Part shown: positions 20,711 to 31,664 of the stretch, piece by piece
Position numbering within the stretch: position 1 is the stretch's first letter
How the letters are laid out: each line of letters begins with the position of its first letter
Source: Bacillus stratosphericus
Lineage (GTDB): Bacteria > Bacillota > Bacilli > Bacillales > Bacillaceae
Length of the DNA: 64,000 nt
Assembly (NCBI RefSeq): GCF_020524495.1
Contig: NZ_JAIVLB010000005.1
Span: 42,763-106,762 of the forward strand
Direction of reading: 5' to 3'
Notes under the pieces: model-generated
The model's input: the letters and a program-made list of their open reading frames with translations, nothing else
What the model was told of the DNA's origin: nothing
The model's database searches: none
Made by a program: the position numbers and the translations under genes

Positions 20711-20736
20711 ATATACTGATTTATAGGAGGAATAAA

Positions 20737-21729
20737 ATGGATCCATCTACATTACTATTATTTGTGATTATCGTAGCAGGTTTGATCGTTTTATCGATCT
20801 TCTTCACCTTTGTACCGGTGATGCTGTGGATTTCTGCCCTAGCGGCTGGCGTAAGAGTGAGCATTTTTACACTTGTAGGAATGAGACTTCGTCGCGTTAT
20901 TCCAAACCGAGTGGTGAATCCGCTCATCAAAGCACATAAAGCAGGTCTTGATGTGTCGATTAACCAGTTAGAAAGCCACTATCTTGCAGGTGGTAACGTT
21001 GACCGTGTAGTAAATGCATTGATTGCCGCTCAACGTGCGAATATCGAATTAAATTTTGCACGCTGTGCAGCGATCGACCTAGCAGGCCGTGACGTACTGG
21101 AAGCGGTACAAATGAGTGTAAACCCTAAAGTGATTGAAACACCATTTATCTCTGGTGTGGCAATGGACGGGATTGAAGTAAAAGCAAAAGCACGTATTAC
21201 AGTTCGTGCAAACATCGAACGACTTGTTGGTGGTGCAGGGGAAGAAACAATCATTGCTCGTGTAGGTGAAGGGATTGTCTCTACAATCGGTTCATCAAAT
21301 AATCATAAAAGGGTTCTGGAAAATCCTGATATGATTTCTCAAACGGTTCTAGGAAAAGGATTAGATTCAGGTACTGCGTTTGAAATTCTCTCGATTGATA
21401 TCGCAGATGTTGATATCGGTAAGAACATTGGGGCTATTCTGCAAACAGACCAAGCAGAAGCAGACAAAAATATTGCACAGGCTAAAGCGGAAGAACGCCG
21501 CGCAATGGCTGTTGCACAAGAACAAGAAATGCGTGCGAAAGTGGAAGAAATGCGCGCGAAGGTAGTAGAAGCAGAGGCTGAAGTACCACTTGCAATGGCT
21601 GAAGCACTACGCGAAGGCAATATTGGTGTCATGGACTACATGAACATTAAAAATATCGATGCTGATACGGATATGAGAGATTCATTTGGTAAAATGACAA
21701 AAGGTCCATCTGATAATGAAAACAAATAA
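20737..21729 (+). CDS. floA: flotillin-like protein FloA
   Basis: SPFH-domain membrane scaffold of functional membrane microdomains, 330 residues. An N-terminal hydrophobic hairpin (about 5-45) anchors it; the SPFH domain spans about 100-230. A heptad-like Ala/Glu-rich coiled-coil region follows ([21 protein letters not shown] near 240-285), and the protein ends in a polar tail. Member of the YqfA/FloA group. AGGAGG lies eight bases before the ATG. It is in one operon with the NfeD protease and yqfB and is induced by envelope stress in relatives. Confidence 0.96.
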   Translation: MDPSTLLLFVIIVAGLIVLSIFFTFVPVMLWISALAAGVRVSIFTLVGMRLRRVIPNRVVNPLIKAHKAGLDVSINQLESHYLAGGNVDRVVNALIAAQRANIELNFARCAAIDLAGRDVLEAVQMSVNPKVIETPFISGVAMDGIEVKAKARITVRANIERLVGGAGEETIIARVGEGIVSTIGSSNNHKRVLENPDMISQTVLGKGLDSGTAFEILSIDIADVDIGKNIGAILQTDQAEADKNIAQAKAEERRAMAVAQEQEMRAKVEEMRAKVVEAEAEVPLAMAEALREGNIGVMDYMNIKNIDADTDMRDSFGKMTKGPSDNENK

Positions 21730-21760
21730 GCATCCTCTCACGTTTTAAGGAGGGAGCCCA

Positions 21761-22243
21761 TTGGACATTCTATTTGAAAACCCATTACTAATTGCGATTA
21801 TCATCGGTATCATCTCTGTTGTTTTTGGGAAAATTGGCAAACAGGAGGAGAATGAGCAAAACAAGCCGGCTCCTCAGCGTAAGCCGATGCCCCAAAAGCA
21901 AACAGAACAAACAAGTCGCGATCCAGTCGTGACGGACCAGCAAGACGATTTTGGCGATGTACATGATCATGGCCGGATGGAAAAAACGTCTCAGTCCTTA
22001 CAAGATCGCTATACGGATACACTAGTCAAAATGGAAGAACGAAAAAGTGAGCTAAGTAAAGAGTTTCAATCGCTTGAAAGGCAGCTGGCAAGCCCAAAAG
22101 TCTCAGCACTTGAAATGAAGCCGCACATCATTGAAAAGCTTAACCAAAACACTGTTGTTCAAGGCATGCTTCTTGGCGAAGTGTTTGGAGAGCCCCGCGC
22201 TAAAAGTCCACATCGAACGATGAAACGGCCGTATAAAAGGTAA
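21761..22243 (+). CDS. yqfB: YqfB-position protein of the floA operon
   Basis: Third gene of the floA operon, 160 residues from a TTG start (21761) with GGAGGGAG upstream. It has one N-terminal membrane helix (about 5-23, ENPLLIAIIIGIISVVFGKIG), then a long polar, Gln/Glu-rich region with coiled-coil tendency (MEERKSELSKEFQSLERQL) and a basic C-terminus (HRTMKRPYKR). I know no function. Position suggests a partner of the flotillin/NfeD pair at the membrane. It looks longer than the B. subtilis YqfB I remember, so the name rests on position. Confidence 0.75.
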   Translation: MDILFENPLLIAIIIGIISVVFGKIGKQEENEQNKPAPQRKPMPQKQTEQTSRDPVVTDQQDDFGDVHDHGRMEKTSQSLQDRYTDTLVKMEERKSELSKEFQSLERQLASPKVSALEMKPHIIEKLNQNTVVQGMLLGEVFGEPRAKSPHRTMKRPYKR

Positions 22244-22246
22244 GAA

Positions 22247-22277
22247 GAAAGCCCCCTGTAAAGGGGGGCTTTTTTTG
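22247..22277 (+). terminator. intrinsic terminator after yqfB
   Basis: AAGCCCCC/GGGGGCTT stem (22249-22256 with 22264-22271) and a T-run of seven. It closes the floA operon. Confidence 0.92.
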
Positions 22278-22398
22278 CGGTTTTCCATCAGTAAAATAAT
22301 TGATAAACGATGAACTCGCTGTTTTACGGGATTCATTAGCATGATATGAACCGCTCAGGAATAGGATGATATAGAGGCTTTCTTATCAGTCTCACCAT

Positions 22399-22422
22399 CT
22401 TTCAGTTTTGATCTCATACACA
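22399..22422 (+). promoter_or_regulatory. possible sigma-E promoter of yqfC-yqfD
   Basis: CATACACA (22415-22422) resembles the sigma-E -10 element CATACAMT; the -35 side (ATCTT near 22397-22401) is poor. The downstream genes are mother-cell sporulation genes in B. subtilis, which supports the reading, but sequence evidence is weak. Confidence 0.35.
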
Positions 22423-22447
22423 TGAGGTGGGAAGGGGTTCTTATTGA

Positions 22448-22729
22448 ATGGGAAAAAGGAAAAATCGACTTAAAGCATGGCTGACAAGAACACTTGAAAT
22501 CCCTCCGGACGTGATGATGGATCTTCCCCGTATTACGATGGTTGGCAGACTCCACATTTACATAGAGAACCACAAAGGGCTTTTACTTTTCAGTGATCAA
22601 GAGGTAAGGCTGATGCTGAAACAAGGACAATGCATAATTTCAGGGAAAGATTTTGTGATTAAAACGATTTTGCCAGAAGAAATTTTATTAGAAGGGAAAA
22701 TCGATGAGGTCCGTTATATTGATTCTTAA
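22448..22729 (+). CDS. yqfC: sporulation protein YqfC
   Basis: 93-residue member of the YabP/YqfC family: MGKRKNRLKAWLTRTLEIPPDV... MDLPRITMVGRLHIYIENHKGLLLFSDQEVRL. These small proteins are made in the mother cell under sigma-E and are needed for proper spore formation in some species. There is no signal peptide. GGGAAGGGG lies upstream of ATG 22448. Followed 18 bases later by yqfD, with which it is presumably transcribed. The split of the long sequence shown here is one continuous frame. Confidence 0.9.
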   Translation: MGKRKNRLKAWLTRTLEIPPDVMMDLPRITMVGRLHIYIENHKGLLLFSDQEVRLMLKQGQCIISGKDFVIKTILPEEILLEGKIDEVRYIDS

Positions 22730-22747
22730 CTGGCGGAGGGGAGAAAC

Positions 22748-23938
22748 GTGAAGAATAAATGGTTTGCCTATTTTATTGGCAGAGTGGAAGTGGAGATCAA
22801 AGGAAGCGGTATTGAGCGGGTCATCAATGAGTGCACGAGACAGGGAATCACAATTTTTCAAGTGAGCCGCCGTCAAGACAGCGTGCGCTTATTTATTCGC
22901 TTATCAGATGTACATGCCTTTAGAAAAGTGCGCAGACATCATGAGGTGAAATGCTCATTTCATCAAAAGAAGGGTTTTCCGTTTCTTCTCCTATGGTCAA
23001 GAAGGAATATTGGATTTACCCTTGGGATTGTTTTCTTTTTGATGACAATATTGGCCCTTTCAAATATGGTATGGAAAATTGATATCACAGGAGCCAATCC
23101 AGAGACAGAACATCAAATTAGAAAGCATTTAGACGATATTGGTGTACAAAAAGGCCGGTTTCAGTTTCTCATGGGTACACCTGAAAAAATACAAAAATCC
23201 CTGACAAGCAATATTCAAAGCATTACATGGGTTGGCGTAGAATTAAATGGAACGACGTTTCAAATGAAAGTTGTTGAAAAAAATGAGCCAGAAAAAGAGA
23301 AATATACAAGTCCTCAGCACATCGTCGCTAAGAAAAAAGCAGTCATCACGAGAATGTATGTAGAAAAAGGAGAGCCGCTTGCCGAGGTTGATGAACATGT
23401 GAAAAAGGGTCAGATGCTCGTTTCTGGACTGATTGGAAGCGAAGATCAACAAAAAAAAGTAGGAGCTAAAGCAAATATTTATGGTGAGACATGGTATCGT
23501 TCTGAAGTTTCTGTCCCTCTTCAAACATCTTTTGACGTCTTTACGGGTAAAATGAAGACAAAGCACAAGCTCTCCTTATTTGGAGGTTCACTGCTATTTT
23601 GGGGATTTACCTTTAAAAAAGATGATTTTGAGCACCCAAAAACAGAAACAGAAATTCATCCACTTCATTTCTTGAACGTTCAACTGCCATTCTCCTACGA
23701 AAAGGAAATCACACGCGAAAGTGAAAAAATAAATCGAGAATACACAAATAAAGAAGCGGTTCAAGCAGGGATTAAAATGGGTAAAAAAGAATTAGCAGAG
23801 AAGCTAGGTCAAACAGGCGAGGTGAAAAGTGAAAAAGTTTTGCACGAGACAACAGGGAATGGTAAAGTTAAGCTAATCATACTTTACCAAGTAATAGAAG
23901 ATATTGTTCAACCAAGACCTATTGTTCAGGGAGACTAG
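22748..23938 (+). CDS. yqfD: sporulation protein YqfD
   Basis: Mother-cell sporulation membrane protein, 396 residues. A cytoplasmic N-terminal part (about 1-88) resembles a stage IV-type domain. One membrane helix (about 90-112, NIGFTLGIVFFLMTILAL) precedes a larger extracytoplasmic domain with FtsQ-like POTRA features (KIDITGANPETEHQIRKHL). GGCGGAGGGGAG precedes the GTG start. Member of the YqfD/SpoIV family, sigma-E controlled in B. subtilis. The phoH start lies three bases after its stop, so phoH may receive transcripts from here during sporulation. Confidence 0.92.
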   Translation: MKNKWFAYFIGRVEVEIKGSGIERVINECTRQGITIFQVSRRQDSVRLFIRLSDVHAFRKVRRHHEVKCSFHQKKGFPFLLLWSRRNIGFTLGIVFFLMTILALSNMVWKIDITGANPETEHQIRKHLDDIGVQKGRFQFLMGTPEKIQKSLTSNIQSITWVGVELNGTTFQMKVVEKNEPEKEKYTSPQHIVAKKKAVITRMYVEKGEPLAEVDEHVKKGQMLVSGLIGSEDQQKKVGAKANIYGETWYRSEVSVPLQTSFDVFTGKMKTKHKLSLFGGSLLFWGFTFKKDDFEHPKTETEIHPLHFLNVQLPFSYEKEITRESEKINREYTNKEAVQAGIKMGKKELAEKLGQTGEVKSEKVLHETTGNGKVKLIILYQVIEDIVQPRPIVQGD

Positions 23939-23941
23939 AGA

Positions 23942-24901
23942 ATGACAGAACATTTACTTGAGATTCAACAAAAATTGGATAGCCCAAACGAAGCCATTGC
24001 TTTATTCGGTAATCAAGATGCTTATCTGAAACTGATGGAAAACGAGCTGAATGTCTCCATTATTACGCGTGGAGAAAAAGTGTATGTTTCTGGTCAGGAA
24101 GCATCAAGAGATACAGCGAGCCATTTGATCACATCTCTCTTACACCTCATTCGAAAAGGTATCGAGATTTCAGAACGGGATATTGTCTATGCCATTAAAA
24201 TGGCTCAAAAAAGTAAGCTCAATTATTTTGAAAATATGTATGAAGATGAAATTACGAAAAATGCCAAAGGAAAGTCCATCAGAGTCAAAACGATCGGCCA
24301 GCGTGAATATGCTGCGGCAATGAAAAAAGATGATCTGGTCTTTGGGATTGGGCCTGCTGGTACAGGTAAAACGTATTTGGCAGTGGTCAACGCAGTACAT
24401 GCTCTGAAAAATGGACATGTGAAACGGATTATCCTGACAAGACCAGCTGTTGAAGCGGGAGAAAGTCTTGGATTTCTGCCAGGTGATTTAAAGGAAAAAG
24501 TCGATCCTTACTTAAGACCACTTTATGATGCCTTGCATGATGTACTTGGCAGTGATCATACGGAACGTTTAATTGAGCGTGGTGTGATTGAAATAGCACC
24601 TCTCGCCTATATGAGAGGGCGGACGCTTGATGATGCATTTGTTATTTTAGATGAAGCGCAGAATACAACGCCAGCCCAAATGAAAATGTTTTTGACGAGA
24701 TTAGGGTTTGGCTCTAAAATGGTCATTACAGGAGATATTACACAAATTGATCTGCCAAAGGGTGTGGAGTCAGGGCTTGCAGCTGCAAAGGACATGCTTG
24801 CAGAAATCAAGGGCATTTCATTCATTGAATTAGATCAAACAGATGTGGTCAGACACCCGCTTGTGGCAAAGATCATTGGAGCATACGAAAAGCAAAAATG
24901 A
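23942..24901 (+). CDS. phoH: PhoH-like ATPase
   Basis: P-loop ATPase of the PhoH family, 319 residues, thought to act with YbeY in RNA metabolism. The Walker A is GPAGTGKT (about 137-144) and the Walker B region VILDEAQNTTPAQMK. An N-terminal ~110-residue extension precedes the ATPase core. GGGAGACTAGAGA sits upstream of the ATG. The name comes from a phosphate-starvation gene of E. coli; no Pho box was seen here. The next genes, pgpH and ybeY, follow in the usual Bacillus order. Confidence 0.93.
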   Translation: MTEHLLEIQQKLDSPNEAIALFGNQDAYLKLMENELNVSIITRGEKVYVSGQEASRDTASHLITSLLHLIRKGIEISERDIVYAIKMAQKSKLNYFENMYEDEITKNAKGKSIRVKTIGQREYAAAMKKDDLVFGIGPAGTGKTYLAVVNAVHALKNGHVKRIILTRPAVEAGESLGFLPGDLKEKVDPYLRPLYDALHDVLGSDHTERLIERGVIEIAPLAYMRGRTLDDAFVILDEAQNTTPAQMKMFLTRLGFGSKMVITGDITQIDLPKGVESGLAAAKDMLAEIKGISFIELDQTDVVRHPLVAKIIGAYEKQK

Positions 24902-24905
24902 ACTG

Positions 24906-24940
24906 AGTGACCCGATCGTCTTCATCGGGTCATTTTGTTT
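24906..24940 (+). terminator. terminator between phoH and pgpH
   Basis: TGACCCGAT/ATCGGGTCA stem (24908-24916 with 24924-24932) and TTTTGTTT tail. It separates phoH from pgpH; part of the transcription presumably continues. Confidence 0.85.
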
Positions 24941-24977
24941 CGATCGTGGTTTAAAGTAAAAAAGGAGGGACTTTTCC

Positions 24978-27107
24978 TTGAGAAAGAATCAGAAAGGCAG
25001 TAAGCGCAAAAGACTGCTGTCTAAAAAAGAACCTCAGAAAATGGAGCGCTCACGTCATATCAACGTGTTGTTATATGCTGCGTTAGCAGCCATTCTGTTT
25101 GTGGTGCTCTTCTTCCATGTGAAGCCTGAATCGCTCGATTTAGATTTGTTTTCAGTGAGTGAACAGACCATCTATTCTCCGTCAACCGTTGATGATCAAG
25201 AAGCGACAGAAGAAAAGAAACAAGAAGCAACGGATCAAGTAGAAGACCAATATACGCTCAAAAAAGCGTATTCTGATAATCGTGTCGATCTCATTTCATC
25301 CCTATTTGAAGCCATTAAGGAAGAAAAGAAAGCAGCAAAAGAGAATCCCCAAGTCAAACGTGTAAAAGAAAAACTAACAACTGATATGCAGGAAGCTGTT
25401 TCGGATCAATCCATTAAAGTGTTGCTCCAAGCAAGTGACGAAAATCTTTCTTTTACAAAGGATTCCATCATCACAGTGGTCAATTCACTGATGAGTAAGG
25501 AAATCACAGCGGCTAAGTTACACGATGAGAAAAAAAAAGTGAAAACAGAGCTTGAAAACAATTCAATTCCGTCAAAATACTTAAATGCAGCAAAGGAAAT
25601 TGGTGAATTTGCGATTATTCCAAACTATGTATTTGATCCTGTGGCAACAGAGAAGAAAAGGCAAGAAGCAGCTGATAATATTCAGCCAATTCAAATCAAG
25701 CAAGGGCAAATTTTAGTGGAGGAAGGGGAACTCATCGACCGGGAAGTTTATCGTAAATTAGAGCTAACTGGTCTATTAAATAGCTCAAATTTGTTTAAGC
25801 CTGTAAGCGGTCTTATGATATTGATTGGTCTCTTTTTAGCAGCCATTATTCACTCATTTGAAACGAGGAAGAAATCGGTTGCCCATAAGAATAAATCATT
25901 ACTGCTCTACTCGCTCATTTTCACCATTATTTTAATCATCATGGAAGTATTCAGTCTCTTCCAGGAAACAAAATACACAACGATTGGTTATGTCGTGCCA
26001 GTGGCACTTGGGACGATGCTAATCAAGCTGCTCATCAATGAGCGCTTAGCGATCTTCTCTGGTCTCGTATTTGCCCTTTGTGGCAGTATGATGTTTAATC
26101 AAGGAGTTACCGGCGTCTTTAATTATGTCATCTGCGCTTACTATCTCATTAGCGGGATGGCAGGAATTTTGTTTCTCAGAAAACATAATGCGAGATCAAA
26201 AATTTTGCAGGCGGGGCTTTTGGTTGCTGCGGTGAATATTCTTGTGGTTCTATCCATTACTCTGATCCAAAATTCCTCTCCATCTTGGCTTGAGATTGGT
26301 GTGAATCTAATGATGGCTATTGTGTCTGGGTTTGCATCATCTATTTTGGTCATTGGATTAATGCCTGTTTTTGAGAGCATGTTTGGTATTCTTTCGACAA
26401 TGAAACTCATTGAATTATCTAACCCAAATCATCCGCTGCTTAAAAAGATTTTAACAGAGACACCAGGTACATATCATCATAGTGTCATGGTGGCCAATTT
26501 AGCGGATGCTGCATGTGAAGCAGTAGGAGCAAACGGACTTTTAGCGAGGGTTGGCGCATATTATCATGACATTGGGAAAACGAAAAGGCCGCAATACTTT
26601 ATCGAAAACCAAATGAACATTGATAATCCGCATGACAAGCTTTCTCCTCAGTTGAGTAAAAATATTATTATTGCCCATACGACAGATGGAGCTGATATGC
26701 TGAGAGAAAAGAAGTTTCCAGAAGAGCTTGTCGATATTGCAGAACAGCATCATGGGAAATCGCTTTTAAAGTTCTTTTATTATAAAGCAAAAGAACGGGA
26801 TGATCAGGTGACAGAAGAAGAATTTCGTTATCCTGGTCCAAAACCGCAATCAAAAGAAGCGGCGATTATCTCTGTGGCTGACAGCGTTGAAGCGGCGGTA
26901 CGCTCGATGCATAACCCAAATCCAGAACGGATTGAAAAGCTTGTCAAAGGCATAATTTCAGATAAAATGCAGGACGGGCAATTTAGTGAATGTGATTTAA
27001 CTTTTAAAGAATTAAATATTATTAGTCAAACGATTTGTACAACATTAAAGGGGATTTTCCATTCTCGGATTGAATATCCAGATGCCCCAAAGCAGAAGGT
27101 GAAGTAA
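24978..27107 (+). CDS. pgpH: cyclic di-AMP phosphodiesterase PgpH (7TM-HD)
   Basis: Membrane HD-domain phosphodiesterase that hydrolyses c-di-AMP to pApA. The 709-residue protein has a first helix at about 29-46, an extracellular 7TMR-HDED domain (about 50-280), seven clustered membrane helices (about 280-470) and a cytoplasmic HD domain with the HD pair at about residues 530-531 in YYHDIGK. It starts at TTG (24978) with AAAGGAGG nine bases upstream. Known as YqfF in B. subtilis. It is followed immediately by ybeY with no gap. Confidence 0.94.
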   Translation: MRKNQKGSKRKRLLSKKEPQKMERSRHINVLLYAALAAILFVVLFFHVKPESLDLDLFSVSEQTIYSPSTVDDQEATEEKKQEATDQVEDQYTLKKAYSDNRVDLISSLFEAIKEEKKAAKENPQVKRVKEKLTTDMQEAVSDQSIKVLLQASDENLSFTKDSIITVVNSLMSKEITAAKLHDEKKKVKTELENNSIPSKYLNAAKEIGEFAIIPNYVFDPVATEKKRQEAADNIQPIQIKQGQILVEEGELIDREVYRKLELTGLLNSSNLFKPVSGLMILIGLFLAAIIHSFETRKKSVAHKNKSLLLYSLIFTIILIIMEVFSLFQETKYTTIGYVVPVALGTMLIKLLINERLAIFSGLVFALCGSMMFNQGVTGVFNYVICAYYLISGMAGILFLRKHNARSKILQAGLLVAAVNILVVLSITLIQNSSPSWLEIGVNLMMAIVSGFASSILVIGLMPVFESMFGILSTMKLIELSNPNHPLLKKILTETPGTYHHSVMVANLADAACEAVGANGLLARVGAYYHDIGKTKRPQYFIENQMNIDNPHDKLSPQLSKNIIIAHTTDGADMLREKKFPEELVDIAEQHHGKSLLKFFYYKAKERDDQVTEEEFRYPGPKPQSKEAAIISVADSVEAAVRSMHNPNPERIEKLVKGIISDKMQDGQFSECDLTFKELNIISQTICTTLKGIFHSRIEYPDAPKQKVK

Positions 27108-27587
27108 ATGACATTGTTAATCGATTTCATAGATGAAACAGGACAAGTATCAAAAGAGCAGCTAGAAGAAGTGGAAAAGCTTCTTCAATTTGCTGCTGAT
27201 GTCCTTGAGGTAAAAGATCAAGCGGAAGTTTCAGTGACAATCGTCTCGAACGAAGAAATTCATCAGATCAACAAAGAATACAGGGGGAAGGATGGGCCGA
27301 CAGATGTGGTCTCCTTTGCACTTGAGGAAGAAGGCGAAGGGGAAATTGAAATCGTTGGCGCTGATGACATCCCGCCGGTACTCGGTGACATTATCATTAG
27401 TGTTGATCGAACGAAAGAGCAAGCAGAGGAGTATGGACATTCCTTTATGAGAGAGCTTGGATTTTTAACGATTCATGGTTTTCTTCATTTACTTGGTTAT
27501 GATCATATGACAGAGGAAGATGAAAAAGAAATGTTCGCCAAACAGACAAAAATATTGGATAATTATGGCCTTTCAAGATCATTGTAA
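27108..27587 (+). CDS. ybeY: endoribonuclease YbeY
   Basis: Zinc-dependent single-strand endoribonuclease needed for 16S rRNA 3' maturation and late 70S quality control. The 159 residues carry the metal motif [11 protein letters not shown] with H123, H127 and H133. AGAAGGTGAAGTAA inside the pgpH 3' end forms the ribosome binding site; the two genes touch (TAA then ATG). The partner phoH is two genes upstream, a common pairing. The 3' end overlaps dgkA by 23 bases. Confidence 0.95.
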   Translation: MTLLIDFIDETGQVSKEQLEEVEKLLQFAADVLEVKDQAEVSVTIVSNEEIHQINKEYRGKDGPTDVVSFALEEEGEGEIEIVGADDIPPVLGDIIISVDRTKEQAEEYGHSFMRELGFLTIHGFLHLLGYDHMTEEDEKEMFAKQTKILDNYGLSRSL

Positions 27588-27948
27588 GAAACGGAGTCCG
27601 CTTGCCCGTTTTTTTCGGAGTTTTTATTATGCGTTTAGAGGAATATGGCGAACTTTCTTGAATGAACGGAATTTTCGATTTCACGCAGTCGCAACCATCA
27701 TCGTGGTGATATGCGGCTGTTGGTTTCAGATTGAGCAAGTTGAATGGATGATCGTTCTGCTTTTGTGCGGGGGGATGTTTGCGCTTGAACTTGTCAATAC
27801 AGCCATTGAACATACAGTGGACCTTTTGACAGATGAAAAGCATCCGCTTGCAGAGAGAGCGAAGGACGCTGCAGCTGGCGCCGTTTGCGTTTACGCCGCA
27901 ATTTCGGTTATGATTGGGTTGATCATCTTTTTACCGAAGATCATGTAA
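27565..27948 (+). CDS. dgkA: undecaprenol/diacylglycerol kinase family membrane protein
   Basis: Small three-helix membrane kinase. In Gram-positives this family phosphorylates undecaprenol, recycling the cell-wall lipid carrier. The start [17 protein letters not shown] (27565) gives 127 residues. The C-terminal half has the family signature [19 protein letters not shown] and [11 protein letters not shown]. The start overlaps ybeY by 23 bases and has only a weak ribosome binding site, suggesting translational coupling; a start further upstream at 27520 is possible but less likely. The next gene, cdd, is preceded by a 116-base gap without a terminator that I could see. Confidence 0.9.
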   Translation: MAFQDHCKKRSPLARFFRSFYYAFRGIWRTFLNERNFRFHAVATIIVVICGCWFQIEQVEWMIVLLLCGGMFALELVNTAIEHTVDLLTDEKHPLAERAKDAAAGAVCVYAAISVMIGLIIFLPKIM

Positions 27949-28049
27949 TAGAACAATGTTACTATTTATTAACATTATTGGAAATGGGCGTGAAAATGTC
28001 ATGTAAATTATGTAAAATATAAATGTGACAGTGATACCATTTCTTCTGA

Positions 28050-29361
<1,312 letters not shown>

Positions 29362-29496
29362 AAAACGAGCAATTGACAATAGTGCGGCTCGATTAGTAAA
29401 AATTGTTTATTATGAAATGGAGGTAGTCTGGTCAAGATAAAATTAAATATGTTGGATGTAGCGTTGCTGCTTCTAATAAAGAAAGGTGGGGTTTTT

Positions 29497-29640
29497 ATGT
29501 TGAATTTTACATGGAACGTATTTTCACAAACAGGCAGCGTTGACACGTATCTGCTTTTCAAAGAGTTAGAAAAGGAGAACCTGGAAAGACCCGATGTACT
29601 TAAAGAAGAAATAGCACGACTTGATTTTCCAATTTTATAA
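29497..29640 (+). CDS. yqzL: YqzL family small protein (47 aa)
   Basis: Short protein of 47 residues, [19 protein letters not shown] to RLDFPIL, between era and recO. The ATG at 29497 has AAAGGTGGGG five bases upstream; an in-frame ATG at 29449 would add 16 residues but lacks a good site. The same small gene is at this position in B. subtilis (yqzL). Function unknown; the sequence has no membrane helix. A possible TTGACA element lies in the gap at 29373-29378 but has no good -10. Confidence 0.85.
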   Translation: MLNFTWNVFSQTGSVDTYLLFKELEKENLERPDVLKEEIARLDFPIL

Positions 29641-29675
29641 ATCTTGACTCCCTCCAATGCTCGGAGTGTAGACAA

Positions 29676-30446
29676 ATGCTCATTAAAAGTGAAGGAATTG
29701 TCCTTAGAACAACAAATTATGGCGAAACAAACAAAATTGTCACGCTGCTCACTAGAGAACATGGGAAATTTGGTGTAATGGCAAGAGGCGCTAAAAAGTC
29801 AAATAGCCGCCTGTCAGCCATAAGCCAGCCGTTCTTATACGGAACCTTCCTTATCCAATCATCAACAGGACTTGGAACGCTCCAGCAAGGTGAAATGATC
29901 GAAAGCATGCGGACCATTCGGGAAGATTTATTTCTGACCGCATATGCTGCATATATGACAGAGTTATTTGATAAAGGAACAGAAGAAAAAAAGCCAAACC
30001 CTTATTTATTTGAGCTCCTGCTTCAATCTCTGCGCCATCTCAATGAAGGCACAGATGCTGATATTATTTTATTTATCGTAGAGGTCAAAATGTTATCAGT
30101 AATGGGGATGAAGCCTGAACTGGATCAATGTGTCCACTGTGGTCAAAAAGAAGGGCAGTTCCATTTCTCGATTAGAGATAATGGATTCATTTGCCAAAAT
30201 TGCTTTTCTAAAGATCCTTATAAACTGCCCTTATCCCCAGCAGCTGCAAGGCTGCTCCGTTTGTTTCATTATTTTGACTTATCAAGGCTCGGTTCGGTTG
30301 ATGTGAAACCGCAGACGAAACAAGAAATTCGTCAAGTGCTCGATCACTATTATGACGAATATTCAGGCCTTTATTTAAAATCAAAAAAATTCATGAATCA
30401 AATGGAATCCATGAAAAAGCTTATGGGCGGCGAAAACAAAAGTTGA
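29676..30446 (+). CDS. recO: DNA repair protein RecO
   Basis: Mediator that anneals single strands and loads RecA with RecF/RecR. The 256 residues have the N-terminal OB fold ([21 protein letters not shown]), a helical domain and a zinc-binding pair CVHCGQ ... CQNCF in the C-terminal half. A weak GGAGTG precedes the ATG. Its stop codon is embedded in the -35 box (TTGACA) of the glyQS promoter. Confidence 0.95.
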   Translation: MLIKSEGIVLRTTNYGETNKIVTLLTREHGKFGVMARGAKKSNSRLSAISQPFLYGTFLIQSSTGLGTLQQGEMIESMRTIREDLFLTAYAAYMTELFDKGTEEKKPNPYLFELLLQSLRHLNEGTDADIILFIVEVKMLSVMGMKPELDQCVHCGQKEGQFHFSIRDNGFICQNCFSKDPYKLPLSPAAARLLRLFHYFDLSRLGSVDVKPQTKQEIRQVLDHYYDEYSGLYLKSKKFMNQMESMKKLMGGENKS

Positions 30447-30471
30447 CATCTCCCATGACTTTTTGTAAGAT
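30443..30471 (+). promoter_or_regulatory. sigma-A promoter of glyQS
   Basis: TTGACA (30443-30448), 17-base spacer, TAAGAT (30466-30471). The -35 box contains the recO stop codon (30444-30446). Confidence 0.75.
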
Positions 30472-30494
30472 CATCTAAGATCAAATATGTTGCA

Positions 30495-30706
30495 TTGACA
30501 GAAAGAAGTACTTACGTAGAATCCATTAAAAGCGACCTTAGGGCGGTGTGAGCTAAGGATGGAGGCGTAACGAAGGGCATTCTTGAGCAACGTAAACAAA
30601 GCGGCTGGATGCTACGACACCAGCAAATAGGGTGGAACCGCGGGAAAAACTCTCGTCCCTATGTTTGCAAGGAGCCTTGCGAACATAGGGACGGGAGTTT
30701 TTGTGT
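30495..30706 (+). ncRNA. glycine T-box riboswitch of glyQS
   Basis: tRNA-sensing leader. The T-box sequence AGGGTGGAACCGCG lies at 30629-30642. The terminator is a long stem, 30649-30672 pairing with 30675-30697, followed by a T-run. Stem I occupies about 30500-30595, and a probable specifier GGC (glycine) is at 30576-30578. Little sequence separates stem I from the T-box, fitting the short glyQS class that lacks stem II. Uncharged tRNA-Gly stabilises the antiterminator and allows transcription of the synthetase genes. Confidence 0.93.
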
Positions 30707-30776
30707 TCTCTTGCGAGGTTCTAGTCCCCACCCGTCATACATAGCGGATGGTGTAGAAAAGATGGAGGTGCGATCA

Positions 30777-31664
30777 TTGAATATTCAAGACATGATTTTG
30801 ACGTTGCAAAAGCATTGGTCACATGAAGGCTGCGTATTAATGCAGGCGTATGACACAGAAAAAGGTGCTGGAACGATGAGTCCATACACGTTCCTGCGAA
30901 GCATCGGACCAGAGCCGTGGAAGGTAGCATATGTAGAGCCTTCAAGACGCCCTGCTGATGGTAGATATGGAGAAAACCCAAATAGATTGTATCAGCATCA
31001 TCAATTTCAAGTGATCATTAAGCCATCACCTGACAATATTCAAGAGCTATATCTTGAGTCATTGAAGGCACTTGGCATTGACCCGTTAAAACATGATATT
31101 CGTTTTGTTGAAGACAACTGGGAAAATCCATCTCTTGGCTGTGCAGGGCTTGGTTGGGAAGTATGGCTTGATGGCATGGAAATTACGCAATTTACTTATT
31201 TCCAGCAAGTCGGCGGCTTAGAATGTAAGCCAGTTTCCGTTGAAATCACATACGGTATAGAACGTCTTGCTTCTTACATCCAGGACAAAGAAAATGTCTT
31301 TGACCTTGAATGGACAGACGGATTTACTGTAAGAGATTTATTCTTAATGGCTGAATATGAGCACTCTGTATATACATTTGAAACATCTAATACTGACATG
31401 CTGTTTGATTTGTTTACAACCTATGAGAAAGAAGCGCATAAGCAAATGGACAAAGGACTTGTTCACCCGGCATACGATTATGTGCTCAAATGCTCCCATA
31501 CGTTCAACCTGCTAGATGCAAAGGGCGCTATTTCTGTCACTGAGCGAACGGGCTATATCGGAAGAGTACGTCAGTTAGCGAGAAAGGTAGCCAAAACGTA
31601 TTACGAAGAACGAGAAAAACTTGGATTCCCTATGCTAAAAAAGGAGGCGGCTTCTCATGAATAA
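30777..31664 (+). CDS. glyQ: glycyl-tRNA synthetase alpha subunit
   Basis: Catalytic subunit of the bacterial alpha2-beta2 glycyl-tRNA synthetase (class II). The TTG start at 30777 with GGAGGTG six bases upstream gives 295 residues beginning [14 protein letters not shown], as in B. subtilis. It contains [19 protein letters not shown] and the class II motif [11 protein letters not shown] longer in-frame reading begins inside the T-box and is not credible. Its last eight bases overlap glyS. Confidence 0.96.
   Translation: MNIQDMILTLQKHWSHEGCVLMQAYDTEKGAGTMSPYTFLRSIGPEPWKVAYVEPSRRPADGRYGENPNRLYQHHQFQVIIKPSPDNIQELYLESLKALGIDPLKHDIRFVEDNWENPSLGCAGLGWEVWLDGMEITQFTYFQQVGGLECKPVSVEITYGIERLASYIQDKENVFDLEWTDGFTVRDLFLMAEYEHSVYTFETSNTDMLFDLFTTYEKEAHKQMDKGLVHPAYDYVLKCSHTFNLLDAKGAISVTERTGYIGRVRQLARKVAKTYYEEREKLGFPMLKKEAASHE

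Noticed and set aside
27445..27843. 132-codon minus-strand frame across ybeY and dgkA
   Set aside because: Lies wholly over two well-supported genes on the plus strand and has no ribosome binding site or family resemblance.
30609..30776. Extended in-frame reading upstream of glyQ
   Set aside because: It translates the T-box and terminator; the TTG at 30777 with GGAGGTG is the real start.
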